DNA of 64,000 bases from Rhizobium sp. AAP43. GTDB lineage: Bacteria > Pseudomonadota > Alphaproteobacteria > Rhizobiales > Rhizobiaceae. A program made the position numbers and the translations under genes. The stretch covers positions 124,001 through 188,000 of the forward strand of contig NZ_LJHS01000026.1 of NCBI RefSeq assembly GCF_001296045.1. The letters run 5' to 3'. Every line of letters begins with the position of its first letter. The first letter of the stretch is position 1. The notes under the pieces were generated by a model. That model made no database searches. It had not been told where the DNA came from and saw only the letters and a list, made by a program, of their open reading frames with translations. This document shows, piece by piece, positions 1 to 8,204 of the stretch.

Positions 1-972
1 CGCCTTCTTCCACTTGGCGACCTGCTCGAACGTGTAGATTCCAAGACCGTTCAGCGTTGCCTCGATCTTCGGACCGACGCCCGAGATCATTTTTAGATCG
101 TCCGGCGTTGCGGGGCGCTCGATCCCAGCAGGACGGTTCTTTTCGTCAGCAACCGAGGCGGTCTCAACGGGACGAGCCGTATCGGCATTGCCACCTTCAA
201 CCTTGGCATTTTCCGCCGCAGCCTTTTTGGCTGTTGCCGGCGTCTTCAGCCTCTTGTCAGTCTCAGGCGCATCCGTCACGGGCTTTGCAGCGTTAGCCGG
301 CGGCACTGAAGGTGCTGCAGCCCGAGCCGCGTCAGCGTGGTCGCTAAAGCGAATCGGCTGGATTTCATCCGTCAGCGCGATCGGGCCACCGACGGGTGCA
401 GAATGGATACGGTCGATCTGCGGACCCGGCTTGATGTCGGAGCCTTTGCCTGCGGCGAAACGGTCGATGATGTGCTCGAGCTGGGTCGGCGTCAGATCTT
501 CATAGGCGTCCTTGAAGATCATGACCATCGGCGCGTTGACGCAGGCGCCCTGACATTCGACCTCTTCCCAGGACAAAGTGCCCTCAGCATTGCGCTCGAA
601 GGGCTCGGCATGAATCTTGGACTTGCACACATGGATCAGATCTTCCGCGCCGCGCAGCATGCAGGGGGTGGTGCCACAGACCTGAATATGCGCGCGCGTG
701 CCGATCGGACGCAGCTGGAACTGGGTGTAGAAGGTCGCGACCTCGAGGACACGGATATAGGCCATGTCGAGCATTTCGGCGACGAATTCTATCGCCGCCT
801 TGGTCACCCAGCCATCCTGCTCCTGTGCACGCATCAACAGCGGAATGACCGCCGATTGCTGGCGGCCCGCCGGATACTTGCGAATGGTGGCTTCAGCCCA
901 GGCGGCATTTTCCGCATTGAAGGAAAAGCCTGCCGGCTGGAATTGCTCTTCGGCTAGTCGACGAACGGACAT
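1..972 (-). CDS. nuoE: NADH-quinone oxidoreductase subunit E (3' end outside window)
   Basis: This is a peripheral-arm subunit of respiratory complex I. It belongs to the NADH-oxidising module and carries the binuclear N1a iron-sulfur cluster. The frame opens with ATG at 972 and stays open to base 1, so 324 codons are visible and the C-terminus is missing. The four cluster cysteines of the thioredoxin-like 2Fe-2S family are Cys99, Cys104, Cys140 and Cys144. Beyond about residue 185 there is a long Ala/Pro/Lys-rich tail. It ends in a helix-hairpin-helix-like segment around residues 296-310 (ISGVGPKIEATLNGLG). The E. coli protein is only about 166 residues, so the tail is an added module, as known in rhizobial NuoE. 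It is the last of the nuo genes visible here, 18 nt after a small secreted-protein gene. Confidence 0.95.
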   Translation of the reverse strand, partial: MSVRRLAEEQFQPAGFSFNAENAAWAEATIRKYPAGRQQSAVIPLLMRAQEQDGWVTKAAIEFVAEMLDMAYIRVLEVATFYTQFQLRPIGTRAHIQVCGTTPCMLRGAEDLIHVCKSKIHAEPFERNAEGTLSWEEVECQGACVNAPMVMIFKDAYEDLTPTQLEHIIDRFAAGKGSDIKPGPQIDRIHSAPVGGPIALTDEIQPIRFSDHADAARAAAPSVPPANAAKPVTDAPETDKRLKTPATAKKAAAENAKVEGGNADTARPVETASVADEKNRPAGIERPATPDDLKMISGVGPKIEATLNGLGIYTFEQVAKWKKA

Positions 973-990
973 ACTTCCTCACGCCTTGTC

Positions 991-1236
991 TCAGTTTATG
1001 GAACCACACCGCGTATTCGTCACATTGGCGAATTCGCAGGCATAGGCCGAATTGTCTTTCTGCAGGAACACGAAGAGCTTGGACCCAGTCCAGGTCGAAC
1101 TCTTGATCTCATATCCCTGCGCGATGAGCTTTTCCATCGTGGATGACGATGTTGTCGACGTCAGAGCGGTCTGATCCTCGGCCACCGCCTGGGTGGCCAT
1201 GAGACAGATGACAGTGGCGGCGACAAGCTTCAGCAT
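991..1236 (-). CDS. Small secreted/periplasmic hypothetical protein inside the nuo cluster
   Basis: The 81-residue product has an N-terminal signal peptide ([21 protein letters not shown], likely cleaved after AVA), a Thr/Ser-rich stretch and two cysteines near the C-terminus (YACEF and TRCGS). I do not recognise a named domain. Its ATG shares one base with the nuoD stop codon (TGATG), so translation is probably coupled to nuoD, and nuoE follows 18 nt later. The position implies co-expression with complex I and export to the periplasm. A role in complex I assembly or stability is only inference from location. Confidence 0.75.
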   Translation of the reverse strand: MLKLVAATVICLMATQAVAEDQTALTSTTSSSTMEKLIAQGYEIKSSTWTGSKLFVFLQKDNSAYACEFANVTNTRCGSIN

Positions 1237-2426
1237 CAGCGGTCAACTTCCCCGAACACGATGTCGAGCGATCCGAGGATCGCCGAAACGTCGGCCAGCT
1301 GATGACCGCGGCACAGGAAATCCATCGCCTGCAGATGCGCATACCCCGGAGCGCGGATCTTGCAGCGATAAGGCTTATTGGTGCCGTCGGAGACCAGATA
1401 GACGCCAAACTCGCCCTTCGGCGCTTCAACGGCGGCATAAACCTCACCGGCCGGCACGTGATAACCTTCCGTGTAGAGCTTGAAGTGGTGAATCAGACCT
1501 TCCATCGAGCGCTTCATCTCGCCACGCTTCGGCGGAACGACCTTGCCGTCCAGCGATGAAACCGGTCCGGTCTTGGCATCACCCAGCAGGCGATTGACGC
1601 ACTGCTTCATGATCCTCACCGACTCACGCATTTCGAACATGCGGATCAGGTAGCGATCGTAGCAGTCACCGTTCTTGCCGACCATGATATCGAAGTCCAT
1701 GTCGGCATAGCACTCGTAAGGCTGCGACTTGCGCAGATCCCAGGCAGCGCCGGACCCACGGACCATGACGCCGGAGAAGCCCCAGGCCCAGCAATCTTCC
1801 AAGCTGACGACGCCGATATCGACGTTACGCTGCTTGAAAATGCGGTTGCCCGTCAGGAGGTCGTCGATATCGTTGAGCTTTTCCGGGAACTGGTCGCACC
1901 ACTTGCCGATATCTTCGACCAGCTGATGCGGCAGATCCTGGTGAACGCCGCCCGGACGGACAAAGGCTGCGTGCATGCGCGCGCCGGACGCGCGCTCATA
2001 GAAAACCATCAGCTTTTCGCGTTCTTCAAAGCCCCAGAGCGGCGGCGTCAATGCGCCAACGTCCATGGCTTGAGTTGTGACGTTGAGAAGGTGCGAAAGG
2101 ATACGGCCGATTTCCGAGTAGAGAACACGGATCAGCTGGCCACGGATCGGAATTTCCAGACCGAGCAGCTTTTCAACGCCCAGCGAATAGGCGTGTTCCT
2201 GGTTCATCGGCGCGACATAGTCGAGGCGATCGAAATAAGGCAGCGCCTGAAGATAGGTCTTGGTCTCGATCAGCTTCTCGGTGCCGCGGTGAAGCAGACC
2301 GATATGCGGATCAACGCGCTCGACGATTTCGCCGTCAAGCTCCAGGACGAGGCGAAGAACGCCGTGCGCCGCCGGATGCTGCGGGCCGAAGTTGATATTG
2401 AAGTTGCGGACGTTGTGTTCTGTCAT
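1236..2426 (-). CDS. nuoD: NADH-quinone oxidoreductase subunit D
   Basis: This is the 49-kDa-type subunit of the complex I Q-module, which with NuoB forms the quinone-binding pocket at the cytoplasmic membrane surface. The chosen ATG gives [22 protein letters not shown] and 396 residues, the usual rhizobial length. It is preceded by an AGGG-type ribosome site (GGAAGGGCAGGGACC). A GTG seven codons upstream (2447) overlaps the nuoC stop but would add an unusual N-terminus. The conserved quinone-site segment [12 protein letters not shown] and the HRGTEKL region are intact. It lies between nuoC and a small secreted-protein gene in a tight operon. Confidence 0.96.
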   Translation of the reverse strand: MTEHNVRNFNINFGPQHPAAHGVLRLVLELDGEIVERVDPHIGLLHRGTEKLIETKTYLQALPYFDRLDYVAPMNQEHAYSLGVEKLLGLEIPIRGQLIRVLYSEIGRILSHLLNVTTQAMDVGALTPPLWGFEEREKLMVFYERASGARMHAAFVRPGGVHQDLPHQLVEDIGKWCDQFPEKLNDIDDLLTGNRIFKQRNVDIGVVSLEDCWAWGFSGVMVRGSGAAWDLRKSQPYECYADMDFDIMVGKNGDCYDRYLIRMFEMRESVRIMKQCVNRLLGDAKTGPVSSLDGKVVPPKRGEMKRSMEGLIHHFKLYTEGYHVPAGEVYAAVEAPKGEFGVYLVSDGTNKPYRCKIRAPGYAHLQAMDFLCRGHQLADVSAILGSLDIVFGEVDR

Positions 2427-2443
2427 GGTCCCTGCCCTTCCGC

Positions 2444-3046
2444 TCACTTTGCCGCTTTTTCATCACCGGGCAGCACGTAGTCCGTGCCTTCCCAGGGCGA
2501 GAGGAAGTCGAAGTTGCGGAATTCCTGCTTCAGCTCGACCGGCTCGTAAACGACGCGCTTGGCGCTATCGTCATAACGAACCTCGACGAAGCCCGTCGTG
2601 GGGAAGTCCTTGCGCAGCGGATGCCCTTCGAAACCGTAGTCGGTCAGAATGCGGCGCAGATCCGGATGGTCGGTAAACAGGATGCCGTACATGTCCCAAG
2701 CCTCGCGCTCGAACCAGTCGGCGCCGGGGAATACCGGGCAGGCTGACGGCACAGGCTTGAATTCGCCGGTTGCGACCTTGATGCGGATACGCAGGTTCTG
2801 GCGCGGGGACAGCAGATGATAAACGACATCGAACCGATCTTCGCGCGCCGGATAGTCGACGCCGCAGATATCGATCAGGTTGACGAACCCGCACTGGACA
2901 TCGTCGCGCAAGAAGGTCAGCAGCGAGATGATGTTTTCCGACTTCGCGGCCAGAGTCAGTTCACCAAAGGCGATCTCGCTGGATGCAATCAGCGCGCCGC
3001 GCGTTTCCTGCAGGTAGGATGCCAGCTCGTTCAGGGCTTCACTCAT
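2444..3046 (-). CDS. nuoC: NADH-quinone oxidoreductase subunit C
   Basis: This is the 30-kDa-type subunit of the complex I hydrophilic connecting fragment, which bridges NuoB and NuoD. The 200-residue length is typical. The family signature segment is present around residues 110-160 ([41 protein letters not shown] in full, of which [10 protein letters not shown] and GHPLRKDFP are diagnostic). It is a separate protein, not the NuoCD fusion found in enterobacteria. Start ATG at 3046, 15 nt after nuoB. Confidence 0.96.
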   Translation of the reverse strand: MSEALNELASYLQETRGALIASSEIAFGELTLAAKSENIISLLTFLRDDVQCGFVNLIDICGVDYPAREDRFDVVYHLLSPRQNLRIRIKVATGEFKPVPSACPVFPGADWFEREAWDMYGILFTDHPDLRRILTDYGFEGHPLRKDFPTTGFVEVRYDDSAKRVVYEPVELKQEFRNFDFLSPWEGTDYVLPGDEKAAK

Positions 3047-3061
3047 TGTCTCGTCCCTTCC

Positions 3062-3643
3062 TTACCGCTCGATCGTTCCGGTGCGCCGGATCTTCTTCTG
3101 CAGCAGGAGCACGCCATACAGCAGCGCCTCTGCCGTGGGGGGACAGCCTGGCACATAGATGTCGACCGGCACGACACGGTCGCAACCGCGCACGACGGAA
3201 TAGGAATAGTGATAATAACCGCCGCCATTGGCGCAGGAGCCCATGGAAATGACGTAACGCGGCTCCGGCATCTGGTCATAGACCTTGCGGAGTGCGGGCG
3301 CCATCTTGTTGGTCAGCGTGCCGGCAACAATCATCACGTCAGACTGGCGCGGTGAGGCGCGCGGCGCAAAGCCGAAGCGCTCGGCGTCGTAACGCGGCAT
3401 CGACAGCTGCATCATTTCGACGGCGCAGCACGCCAGACCGAAGGTCATCCACATCAGCGAACCTGTACGGGCCCAGTTGATCAGCTCATCGGTTGACGTG
3501 ACAAGGAAGCCCTTGTCCGCCAGCTCGTTGTTGATCTCGCCAAAGAACCGGTCGTCGCTGCCGATGGGCTTGCCCGTGTTGGGGTCAATAATGCCCTTGG
3601 CCTGCGGTGCCACCAGCGTGGCGTCGGATTGGATCACTCCCAT
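3062..3643 (-). CDS. nuoB: NADH-quinone oxidoreductase subunit B
   Basis: This is the PSST-type subunit that carries tetranuclear cluster N2, the last electron donor to quinone in complex I. The adjacent cysteine pair (GLACCAVEM), the GSCANGG motif and the [10 protein letters not shown] motif supply the N2 ligands. I chose the ATG at 3643 (MGVIQSD, 193 residues) because AAGAAGGGGG lies at the right distance upstream. The start then overlaps the last codons of nuoA by 10 nt. An alternative in-frame codon at 3664 would add seven residues. Confidence 0.95.
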   Translation of the reverse strand: MGVIQSDATLVAPQAKGIIDPNTGKPIGSDDRFFGEINNELADKGFLVTSTDELINWARTGSLMWMTFGLACCAVEMMQLSMPRYDAERFGFAPRASPRQSDVMIVAGTLTNKMAPALRKVYDQMPEPRYVISMGSCANGGGYYHYSYSVVRGCDRVVPVDIYVPGCPPTAEALLYGVLLLQKKIRRTGTIER

Positions 3644-4002
3644 TCGAGCGCCCCCTTCTTCCATTCATAGATAAAGCCAACGGTGAGCACACCGAGGAAG
3701 ACCATCATCGACCAGAAACCGAACCAGCCAATTTCGCTGAAGGACACTGCCCAGGGGAACAGGAAAGCGACTTCAAGATCGAAGATGATGAAGAGAATCG
3801 ACACCAGATAGAAACGGATATCGAATTTCATGCGCGCATCGTCGAAAGCGTTGAAGCCGCACTCATAGGCCGACAGCTTTTCCGAATCGGGTGCCTGATA
3901 CGCAACGGCAAAAGGCGCAACGAGAAGCGCTATGCCGATGACGAGGGATATACCGATGAAGATGGCGATCGGAAGGTAGGAACTGAGCAGATCAGTCATC
4001 AT
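3634..4002 (-). CDS. nuoA: NADH-quinone oxidoreductase subunit A
   Basis: This is a small inner-membrane subunit of complex I at the junction of the membrane arm and the peripheral arm. The 122-residue protein has three hydrophobic segments (about 9-31, 62-88 and 92-112). It carries the conserved loop [21 protein letters not shown], with the quinone-site cysteine in ECGF, and the [10 protein letters not shown] motif. It is the first gene of the nuo operon here. Two Met codons stand at the start (4002 and 3999). Confidence 0.95.
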   Translation of the reverse strand: MMTDLLSSYLPIAIFIGISLVIGIALLVAPFAVAYQAPDSEKLSAYECGFNAFDDARMKFDIRFYLVSILFIIFDLEVAFLFPWAVSFSEIGWFGFWSMMVFLGVLTVGFIYEWKKGALEWE

Positions 4003-4089
4003 ATCACCCTGCTTGTCTCACATGCCGAATGGCATATAGGGCGGAGCCGACAAGCCGAAAGAGAGTTGCAACGAGCCGTGGTTAGCGCA

Positions 4090-4114
4090 GCCGGACTGCC
4101 AGTGCAAGTCCGGC
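4090..4114. other. Hairpin in the leader region between nuoA and tRNA-Asp
   Basis: An 8-bp perfect stem (GCCGGACT / AGTCCGGC) with a 9-nt loop lies in the 228-nt gap 4003-4230. That gap must contain the nuo promoter and the end of the tRNA-Asp transcript. On the minus strand no U-run follows the stem, so it is not a standard terminator. I see no gene in this gap. Confidence 0.3.
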
Positions 4115-4230
4115 AGAAGCCTTTTCACCCGATACCGAATGTCACACTACCAGCAGGTAAAAAGCCTGTCTTGCGCAAATGCGAAACACACAAGAAAAAT
4201 CAAATATTGAGGAGGAGGTACACAATGAAG

Positions 4231-4307
4231 TGGCGCGAGTGACGGGGCTCGAACCCGCGACCTCCGGCGTGACAGGCCGGCACTCTAACCGACTGAGCTA
4301 CACCCGC
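4231..4307 (-). tRNA. tRNA-Asp (GTC), copy 1
   Basis: A 77-nt gene with CCA encoded. The acceptor stem GCGGGTG/CACTCGC contains one G-U pair. The anticodon stem CCGGC/GCCGG encloses the loop CTGTCAC, giving anticodon GTC. The T arm contains GGTTCGAGC. It differs from the copy at 4371-4447 by a single base in the D-loop region. Confidence 0.97.
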
Positions 4308-4370
4308 GCATTTTCATGAACAGTTGTCCATGGTGCCACCGAAGCGGCATGCCTTGATTTTAAATGGGAA

Positions 4371-4447
4371 TGGCGCGAGTGACGGGGCTCGAACCCGCGA
4401 CCTCCGGCGTGACAGGCCGGCACTCTAACCAACTGAGCTACACCCGC
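4371..4447 (-). tRNA. tRNA-Asp (GTC), copy 2
   Basis: A second 77-nt tRNA-Asp with anticodon GTC and an encoded CCA, 63 bp upstream of copy 1 on the same strand. The two copies are identical except for one D-arm base (GTTGG here, GTCGG in copy 1). They are probably one transcript. Confidence 0.97.
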
Positions 4448-4751
4448 GCATTTCCATTTGAGGGGTCAGGGCGACCCCGCCGAGCGGGCTAACCCGTTCG
4501 ATGAGCGGGTCTCTAAGGGGTTCGTCCGGAGGTGTCAAGCAGGTTTCAAGACAAAACAGTGACCGACTGAATTTTATCCCCATTGCCCCTTACCGCCCTC
4601 ACCGGCGCCATCCCGCAAATGAACCCCAGTCGCGCGCTTCGCGACACCACGCCGCAGATGAGATCTCAGGTTTTGCAGCGTTATTCAGCAGGTTTTCCAC
4701 ATGCGCTACGGACGAGCTCTGCAAAAAAAGAAAAAATCTCAAGAAAAACCC

Positions 4752-4780
4752 TTGCGGATTTTCCGCGATCCGCATAGATC
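4752..4780 (+). promoter_or_regulatory. Candidate sigma-70-type promoter for tRNA-Val
   Basis: TTGCGG, a 17-bp spacer and TAGATC lie 40 bp upstream of the mature tRNA-Val 5' end. The gap 4448-4819 otherwise holds no convincing gene. It also contains an A-rich stretch at 4725-4750 just upstream of the -35 element that could act as an UP element. Confidence 0.4.
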
Positions 4781-4819
4781 ACGGCCACCGACGCGGCGGA
4801 CATGATCCGGCTAGCGAGC

Positions 4820-4895
4820 GGGCGATTAGCTCAGTTGGTAGAGCGCCTCGTTTACACCGAGGATGTCGGCGGTTCGAGTCCGTCATCGCCCACCA
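4820..4895 (+). tRNA. tRNA-Val (TAC)
   Basis: A 76-nt gene with CCA encoded. The acceptor stem is GGGCGAT/ATCGCCC. The anticodon stem CCTCG/CGAGG encloses loop TTTACAC, giving anticodon TAC. The D arm (AGCTCAGTTGGTAGAGC) and T arm (GGTTCGAGTCC) are canonical. Confidence 0.97.
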
Positions 4896-5045
4896 TTTTT
4901 CTCGAAAATTGTTGGCAGTTCTGTTGTCCTTCGCTTGTAGCGTTTGCCACTGATCCGCTCTGCGTGTGTCTTATACGCCAGAATGCAGAACGGGCAGAAC
5001 CGTTTGGCCCCGCCCGTCCCCTGATTTCAATTTTAATGCCCGCTC

Positions 5046-6947
5046 TTAATCGGCCGCCAGCACGATCACCATGTCTTCCGCCGTATAGGTCAGCAGCTCA
5101 GAGCGGTTCGGATTGACCGTCACGCCGCCGAGATTGCGCAGGTCCTGGTCAGTGGCACGCTGGCGGCGGTAGCCGATGGCGATTTCGCCACGGCGCAGCG
5201 CCGAGAGGGCCACGGTGAAAAAGTTCACCGGCTGGTCAATTGCCACATAGTCGCTCATCGGGCGCATGTAGATTTCCGATCCCTCCTCGTCGAGAAGCTC
5301 GGCGAAGATCGCTGCCATGAACTCGTTTTCCGAAGCCTGGGCCAGCATCAGGCTGACCAGCTTGTTGCTGACGACGAAATCGTCGGCTCGGGTCACTTCT
5401 GCCAGTTCGCGGTTGCGGACATCGGTCATTTCACTGACCACATTGATATGCAGGCCGGCATTTTCGGCAATCTTGCGCAGATGCAGGAGCGTAATCAGCG
5501 TCCGCGTGTCAGCCGATTGCATGCTCATGTGGTCGCTGTAACCGAGCACCAGCACATGGTCATAGGAAGGAATGTCGAGCGCCTCCAGCGCCACCTTGCT
5601 GCTCGTGTCGATCACATGGTGCTGGACGGCCATGTGGTCGTTGGGCAGCAACAGGCCGGCCACCTCCGCTTCAAACTCCGGGGTATTGGCAGCAATCGTC
5701 AGAAGCGAGCCCGGGGCGACATAGCGGCCGAGTTCCGTTGCAATAACCGGCCCACGGCGGTTCCAGCCCAGGATGAGAGTTCTTTCTGGCTGGGCACCGC
5801 GCTTGACCGGCGGGCGAACAGCATTTTGCGCGATCTGCGGGGCGCCGGACCAGACCTGGATCGAGGCATCATCCTCCGCGATGATGACGAGGCGTTCGCC
5901 GGGGCCGACGATACGATTCGGCGACGGATTGAGATGGATGCGACCTTCGACATCGCAAAGCCCAATCAGCGTACTTGAGTCGTAGGACATGACTGCCGTG
6001 CCGAAAGGTTTGCCCTCCAGCTGCGGCTGGGCCAGCGTGTAGATCTCGCAGCCATCGAAATCGAGAAGTTCGGTGTAGACCGCCGACAGGCCCGACTGGC
6101 GGCTGGTGTGGACGACGATTCGGGAAATCAAATCATCCGCGAGCACGAGCTGCATTTCCTTGCCGCCCACGATTCGGGCGACTTCGGTGTTCTGCGCTTC
6201 GCGGATTTCGGCCGCGATCATGTACGGCTCTGGGCGGCGGCTCGGATCGTTGACCAGGGCCAGTACCGACTTGATGACTTGCGAATCGGGATCTTCGTCC
6301 TCCGGCGACAGGACGATGATCGATCGTGAGGTGTGCGGATTCACGATGGCGAGGTCGTAGAGATCGGTGGGATCGCCACTGCGGCAGATGATCTTGGTGT
6401 TCTTCAGATCTCCCACCTTGGTGGCAATCTCGTCTTCCATCTCCACCTTGTCCTTGTTCGCCATGATGACGATTCGCGGACGCTTGCGGCTCTGGTTGGC
6501 AATCACCAGTTCGGAAATGACGTCAAAGATCGACGAGGACCAGTTCAGGATGATTGTGTGGTCGCTTTCCAGCACGCGGGAACGACCTTTACGCAATTCG
6601 TCGAGCTTGTTTTCCAGGCCGGAGCTGATGACACCGATCAAGGCCGAGAAAACGAAGATGCCGGCGAGTGTGACCACAAGCGCGACAAGACGGAACCCCC
6701 AGCCCTGGTCGCCGCCCATCGTGCCGGCGTCGAAGGTGCGCATGAGCGATTCCCAGGTGCCTTCGATGAAGCTCACCGGCTCGCCGCCCTCAGGCGCAAT
6801 GCCTGTCAATGCGAGAAAGGCGCCGGCCAAGCTGATGACCACGAGGGAAATCAGCGCCAGCCAGCCGATCAGCGCGATTGCGCCGCCCGCCATGCTCTTG
6901 TCGAACTCATAGCGCAACCGCGCTCGCCAGGTATTGCTTGTCTTCAT
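5046..6947 (-). CDS. CASTOR/POLLUX-like ion channel with RCK (TrkA-N) domains
   Basis: The 633-residue protein has two transmembrane segments at about residues 22-48 and 86-109. Between them is a pore loop with the sequence DAGTMGGD at 73-80, in place of the TVGYG filter of potassium channels. The cytoplasmic part contains two NAD-binding-like RCK units (for example SDHTIILNWSSSIFDVISEL at 128-147 and a second copy starting at ERTLILGWNRRG). This architecture is the CASTOR/POLLUX/DMI1 family, known from plant symbiosis signalling and from bacterial homologues. The ion carried is not evident from sequence. It stands alone, convergent with tRNA-Val. Confidence 0.85.
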   Translation of the reverse strand: MKTSNTWRARLRYEFDKSMAGGAIALIGWLALISLVVISLAGAFLALTGIAPEGGEPVSFIEGTWESLMRTFDAGTMGGDQGWGFRLVALVVTLAGIFVFSALIGVISSGLENKLDELRKGRSRVLESDHTIILNWSSSIFDVISELVIANQSRKRPRIVIMANKDKVEMEDEIATKVGDLKNTKIICRSGDPTDLYDLAIVNPHTSRSIIVLSPEDEDPDSQVIKSVLALVNDPSRRPEPYMIAAEIREAQNTEVARIVGGKEMQLVLADDLISRIVVHTSRQSGLSAVYTELLDFDGCEIYTLAQPQLEGKPFGTAVMSYDSSTLIGLCDVEGRIHLNPSPNRIVGPGERLVIIAEDDASIQVWSGAPQIAQNAVRPPVKRGAQPERTLILGWNRRGPVIATELGRYVAPGSLLTIAANTPEFEAEVAGLLLPNDHMAVQHHVIDTSSKVALEALDIPSYDHVLVLGYSDHMSMQSADTRTLITLLHLRKIAENAGLHINVVSEMTDVRNRELAEVTRADDFVVSNKLVSLMLAQASENEFMAAIFAELLDEEGSEIYMRPMSDYVAIDQPVNFFTVALSALRRGEIAIGYRRQRATDQDLRNLGGVTVNPNRSELLTYTAEDMVIVLAAD

Positions 6948-7130
6948 CGGGATGCTCTCAGATGCTCGCAGGAAACGTAATTGTGATCATTCCATGGCAA
7001 GGCTTCCGTTAACACTCAATGCGATTGCAAGCGGCGGAAGGCTTGAACCCTATAAAAGTCGGGGAGCCATGGATCAGAGAGCCGCTCACTGAACGATTCC
7101 CCCTGTTCCAGCCGATCCGACAAACGAAAA

Positions 7131-7156
7131 GGCCCACGACCGGGAGGTCGCGGGCC
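7131..7156 (-). terminator. Rho-independent terminator of the DapA-family gene
   Basis: A stem of about 11 bp (GGCCCGCGACC / GGTCGTGGGCC on the minus strand, one G-U pair) with a 4-nt loop is followed by CTTTTCG. It lies 24 nt beyond the stop codon of the gene at 7181-8083. Confidence 0.8.
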
Positions 7157-7180
7157 GAACTTCAGGTTCGTTGGCGCCGC

Positions 7181-8083
7181 TTACTTCGGGCCGATCGGGC
7201 GGGTTGCCGCGGCCTTCTCAACCATGGCGGTGACTTCTGCGCGGCGGGCGCCTTCCAGCGGCATGCGCGGCATGCGGACGCGCTCCGAGCCACGGCCCAT
7301 GATCTGCTCGGCCAGCTTGATTGACTGAACGAGGTCGTGTTCGGCATCGAGATGCAGGAGCGGCATGAACCAGCGATAAATGCGGCGCGCTTCGATCCAG
7401 TCACCACGGTCGGCGGCAGCGATCAGTGCGACCGATTCGGCCGGAAATGCACTGGTGAGGCCGGAGACCCAGCCCTTGGCGCCGAGCATCATGCCTTCAA
7501 GCGCGACGTCATCGAGGCCGGCGAAGAGGTCGTAACGATCGCCAAAGGCGTTGATCAGGTCGGTGAAGCGACGCGGATCGGGCGCACTTTCCTTGACCGC
7601 CTTGATGTTCTTCACGCCGTCGAGCGCTTCGAGCACGTCCGAACCGATGTTGACGCGGTAGGCGGGCGGGTTGTTGTAGAGCATGATTGGCAGACCGGTC
7701 GCCTCGGCCACAGTCTTGAAATGGGCAACCAGTTCATGCGGCTTCGGCACATAGACCATGGCCGGCAGAACCATAAGGCCATCGGCACCAATCTCTTCCG
7801 CGTCGCGGGCATAAGCGGCGGCGCGGCGGGTGTCGAATTCCGACACGCCCGTAACGACAGGCACGCGGCCATTCACGACTTCGACAGCTGCCTTCAGCAC
7901 CTTGCGCTTTTCTTCTGGCTCGAGCGAATTGTTCTCACCGCAGGTACCCATGACGATCAGGCCGTTTACCCCGTCATTGACCAGGGCATCGAGCACGCGC
8001 TGCGTCGCGTCAAAATCGATCGAGAGATCTTCGTTAAATTGTGTTGTTGCGGCGGGGAATACGCCGTGCCAGCCCGTGGTCAT
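7181..8083 (-). CDS. Dihydrodipicolinate synthase/N-acetylneuraminate lyase family protein
   Basis: A 300-residue TIM-barrel class I aldolase of the DapA family. The Schiff-base lysine is Lys164 (AVKES) and the general-base tyrosine is Tyr136 in YNNPPAY. The family GTTGE motif reads GTCGEN (47-52), so the second Thr is Cys. The sequence around NNPPAYRVNI is unlike that of genuine lysine-pathway DapA. Together with the adjacent FadR-type regulator this suggests catabolism of a sugar acid or of a hydroxyproline-type intermediate (keto-acid aldolase or deaminase). The exact substrate cannot be read from sequence. A palindromic operator and AT-rich -10 region lie just upstream, and a terminator lies downstream. 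Confidence 0.8.
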   Translation of the reverse strand: MTTGWHGVFPAATTQFNEDLSIDFDATQRVLDALVNDGVNGLIVMGTCGENNSLEPEEKRKVLKAAVEVVNGRVPVVTGVSEFDTRRAAAYARDAEEIGADGLMVLPAMVYVPKPHELVAHFKTVAEATGLPIMLYNNPPAYRVNIGSDVLEALDGVKNIKAVKESAPDPRRFTDLINAFGDRYDLFAGLDDVALEGMMLGAKGWVSGLTSAFPAESVALIAAADRGDWIEARRIYRWFMPLLHLDAEHDLVQSIKLAEQIMGRGSERVRMPRMPLEGARRAEVTAMVEKAAATRPIGPK

Positions 8084-8122
8084 GGAAAGCTCCTCTTGTT
8101 GGGTAAAAGAATAATATACAGT

Positions 8123-8132
8123 TTGTCGACAA
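8123..8132. promoter_or_regulatory. Perfect palindrome, candidate GntR operator
   Basis: TTGTCGACAA is a perfect 10-bp palindrome, 40 bp upstream of the DapA-family start codon. It is immediately upstream of an AT-rich stretch (ACTGTATATTATTC on the minus strand) that fits a -10 element. FadR-subfamily GntR proteins usually bind short palindromes of this form. A GntR gene lies directly upstream. Confidence 0.55.
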
Positions 8133-8204
8133 GAGCAAGTGAGCGCGGCAGATTAGCCCGTGAGTCTCAGGGCAACGCCTCCGAAGCTTGTTCTGATCGC
8201 CGCT

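Noticed and set aside
337..957. 206-codon plus-strand frame opposite nuoE
   Set aside because: It is an antisense shadow of a recognised complex I gene and shows no domain.
4371..4447. Second tRNA-Asp as a duplicated att site
   Set aside because: It is a full-length functional-looking tRNA with one D-loop difference and no integrase or foreign genes between the copies.
4501..4953. 150-codon frame across the tRNA-Val gene
   Set aside because: It runs through a complete tRNA gene and its promoter, so it is not a protein gene.
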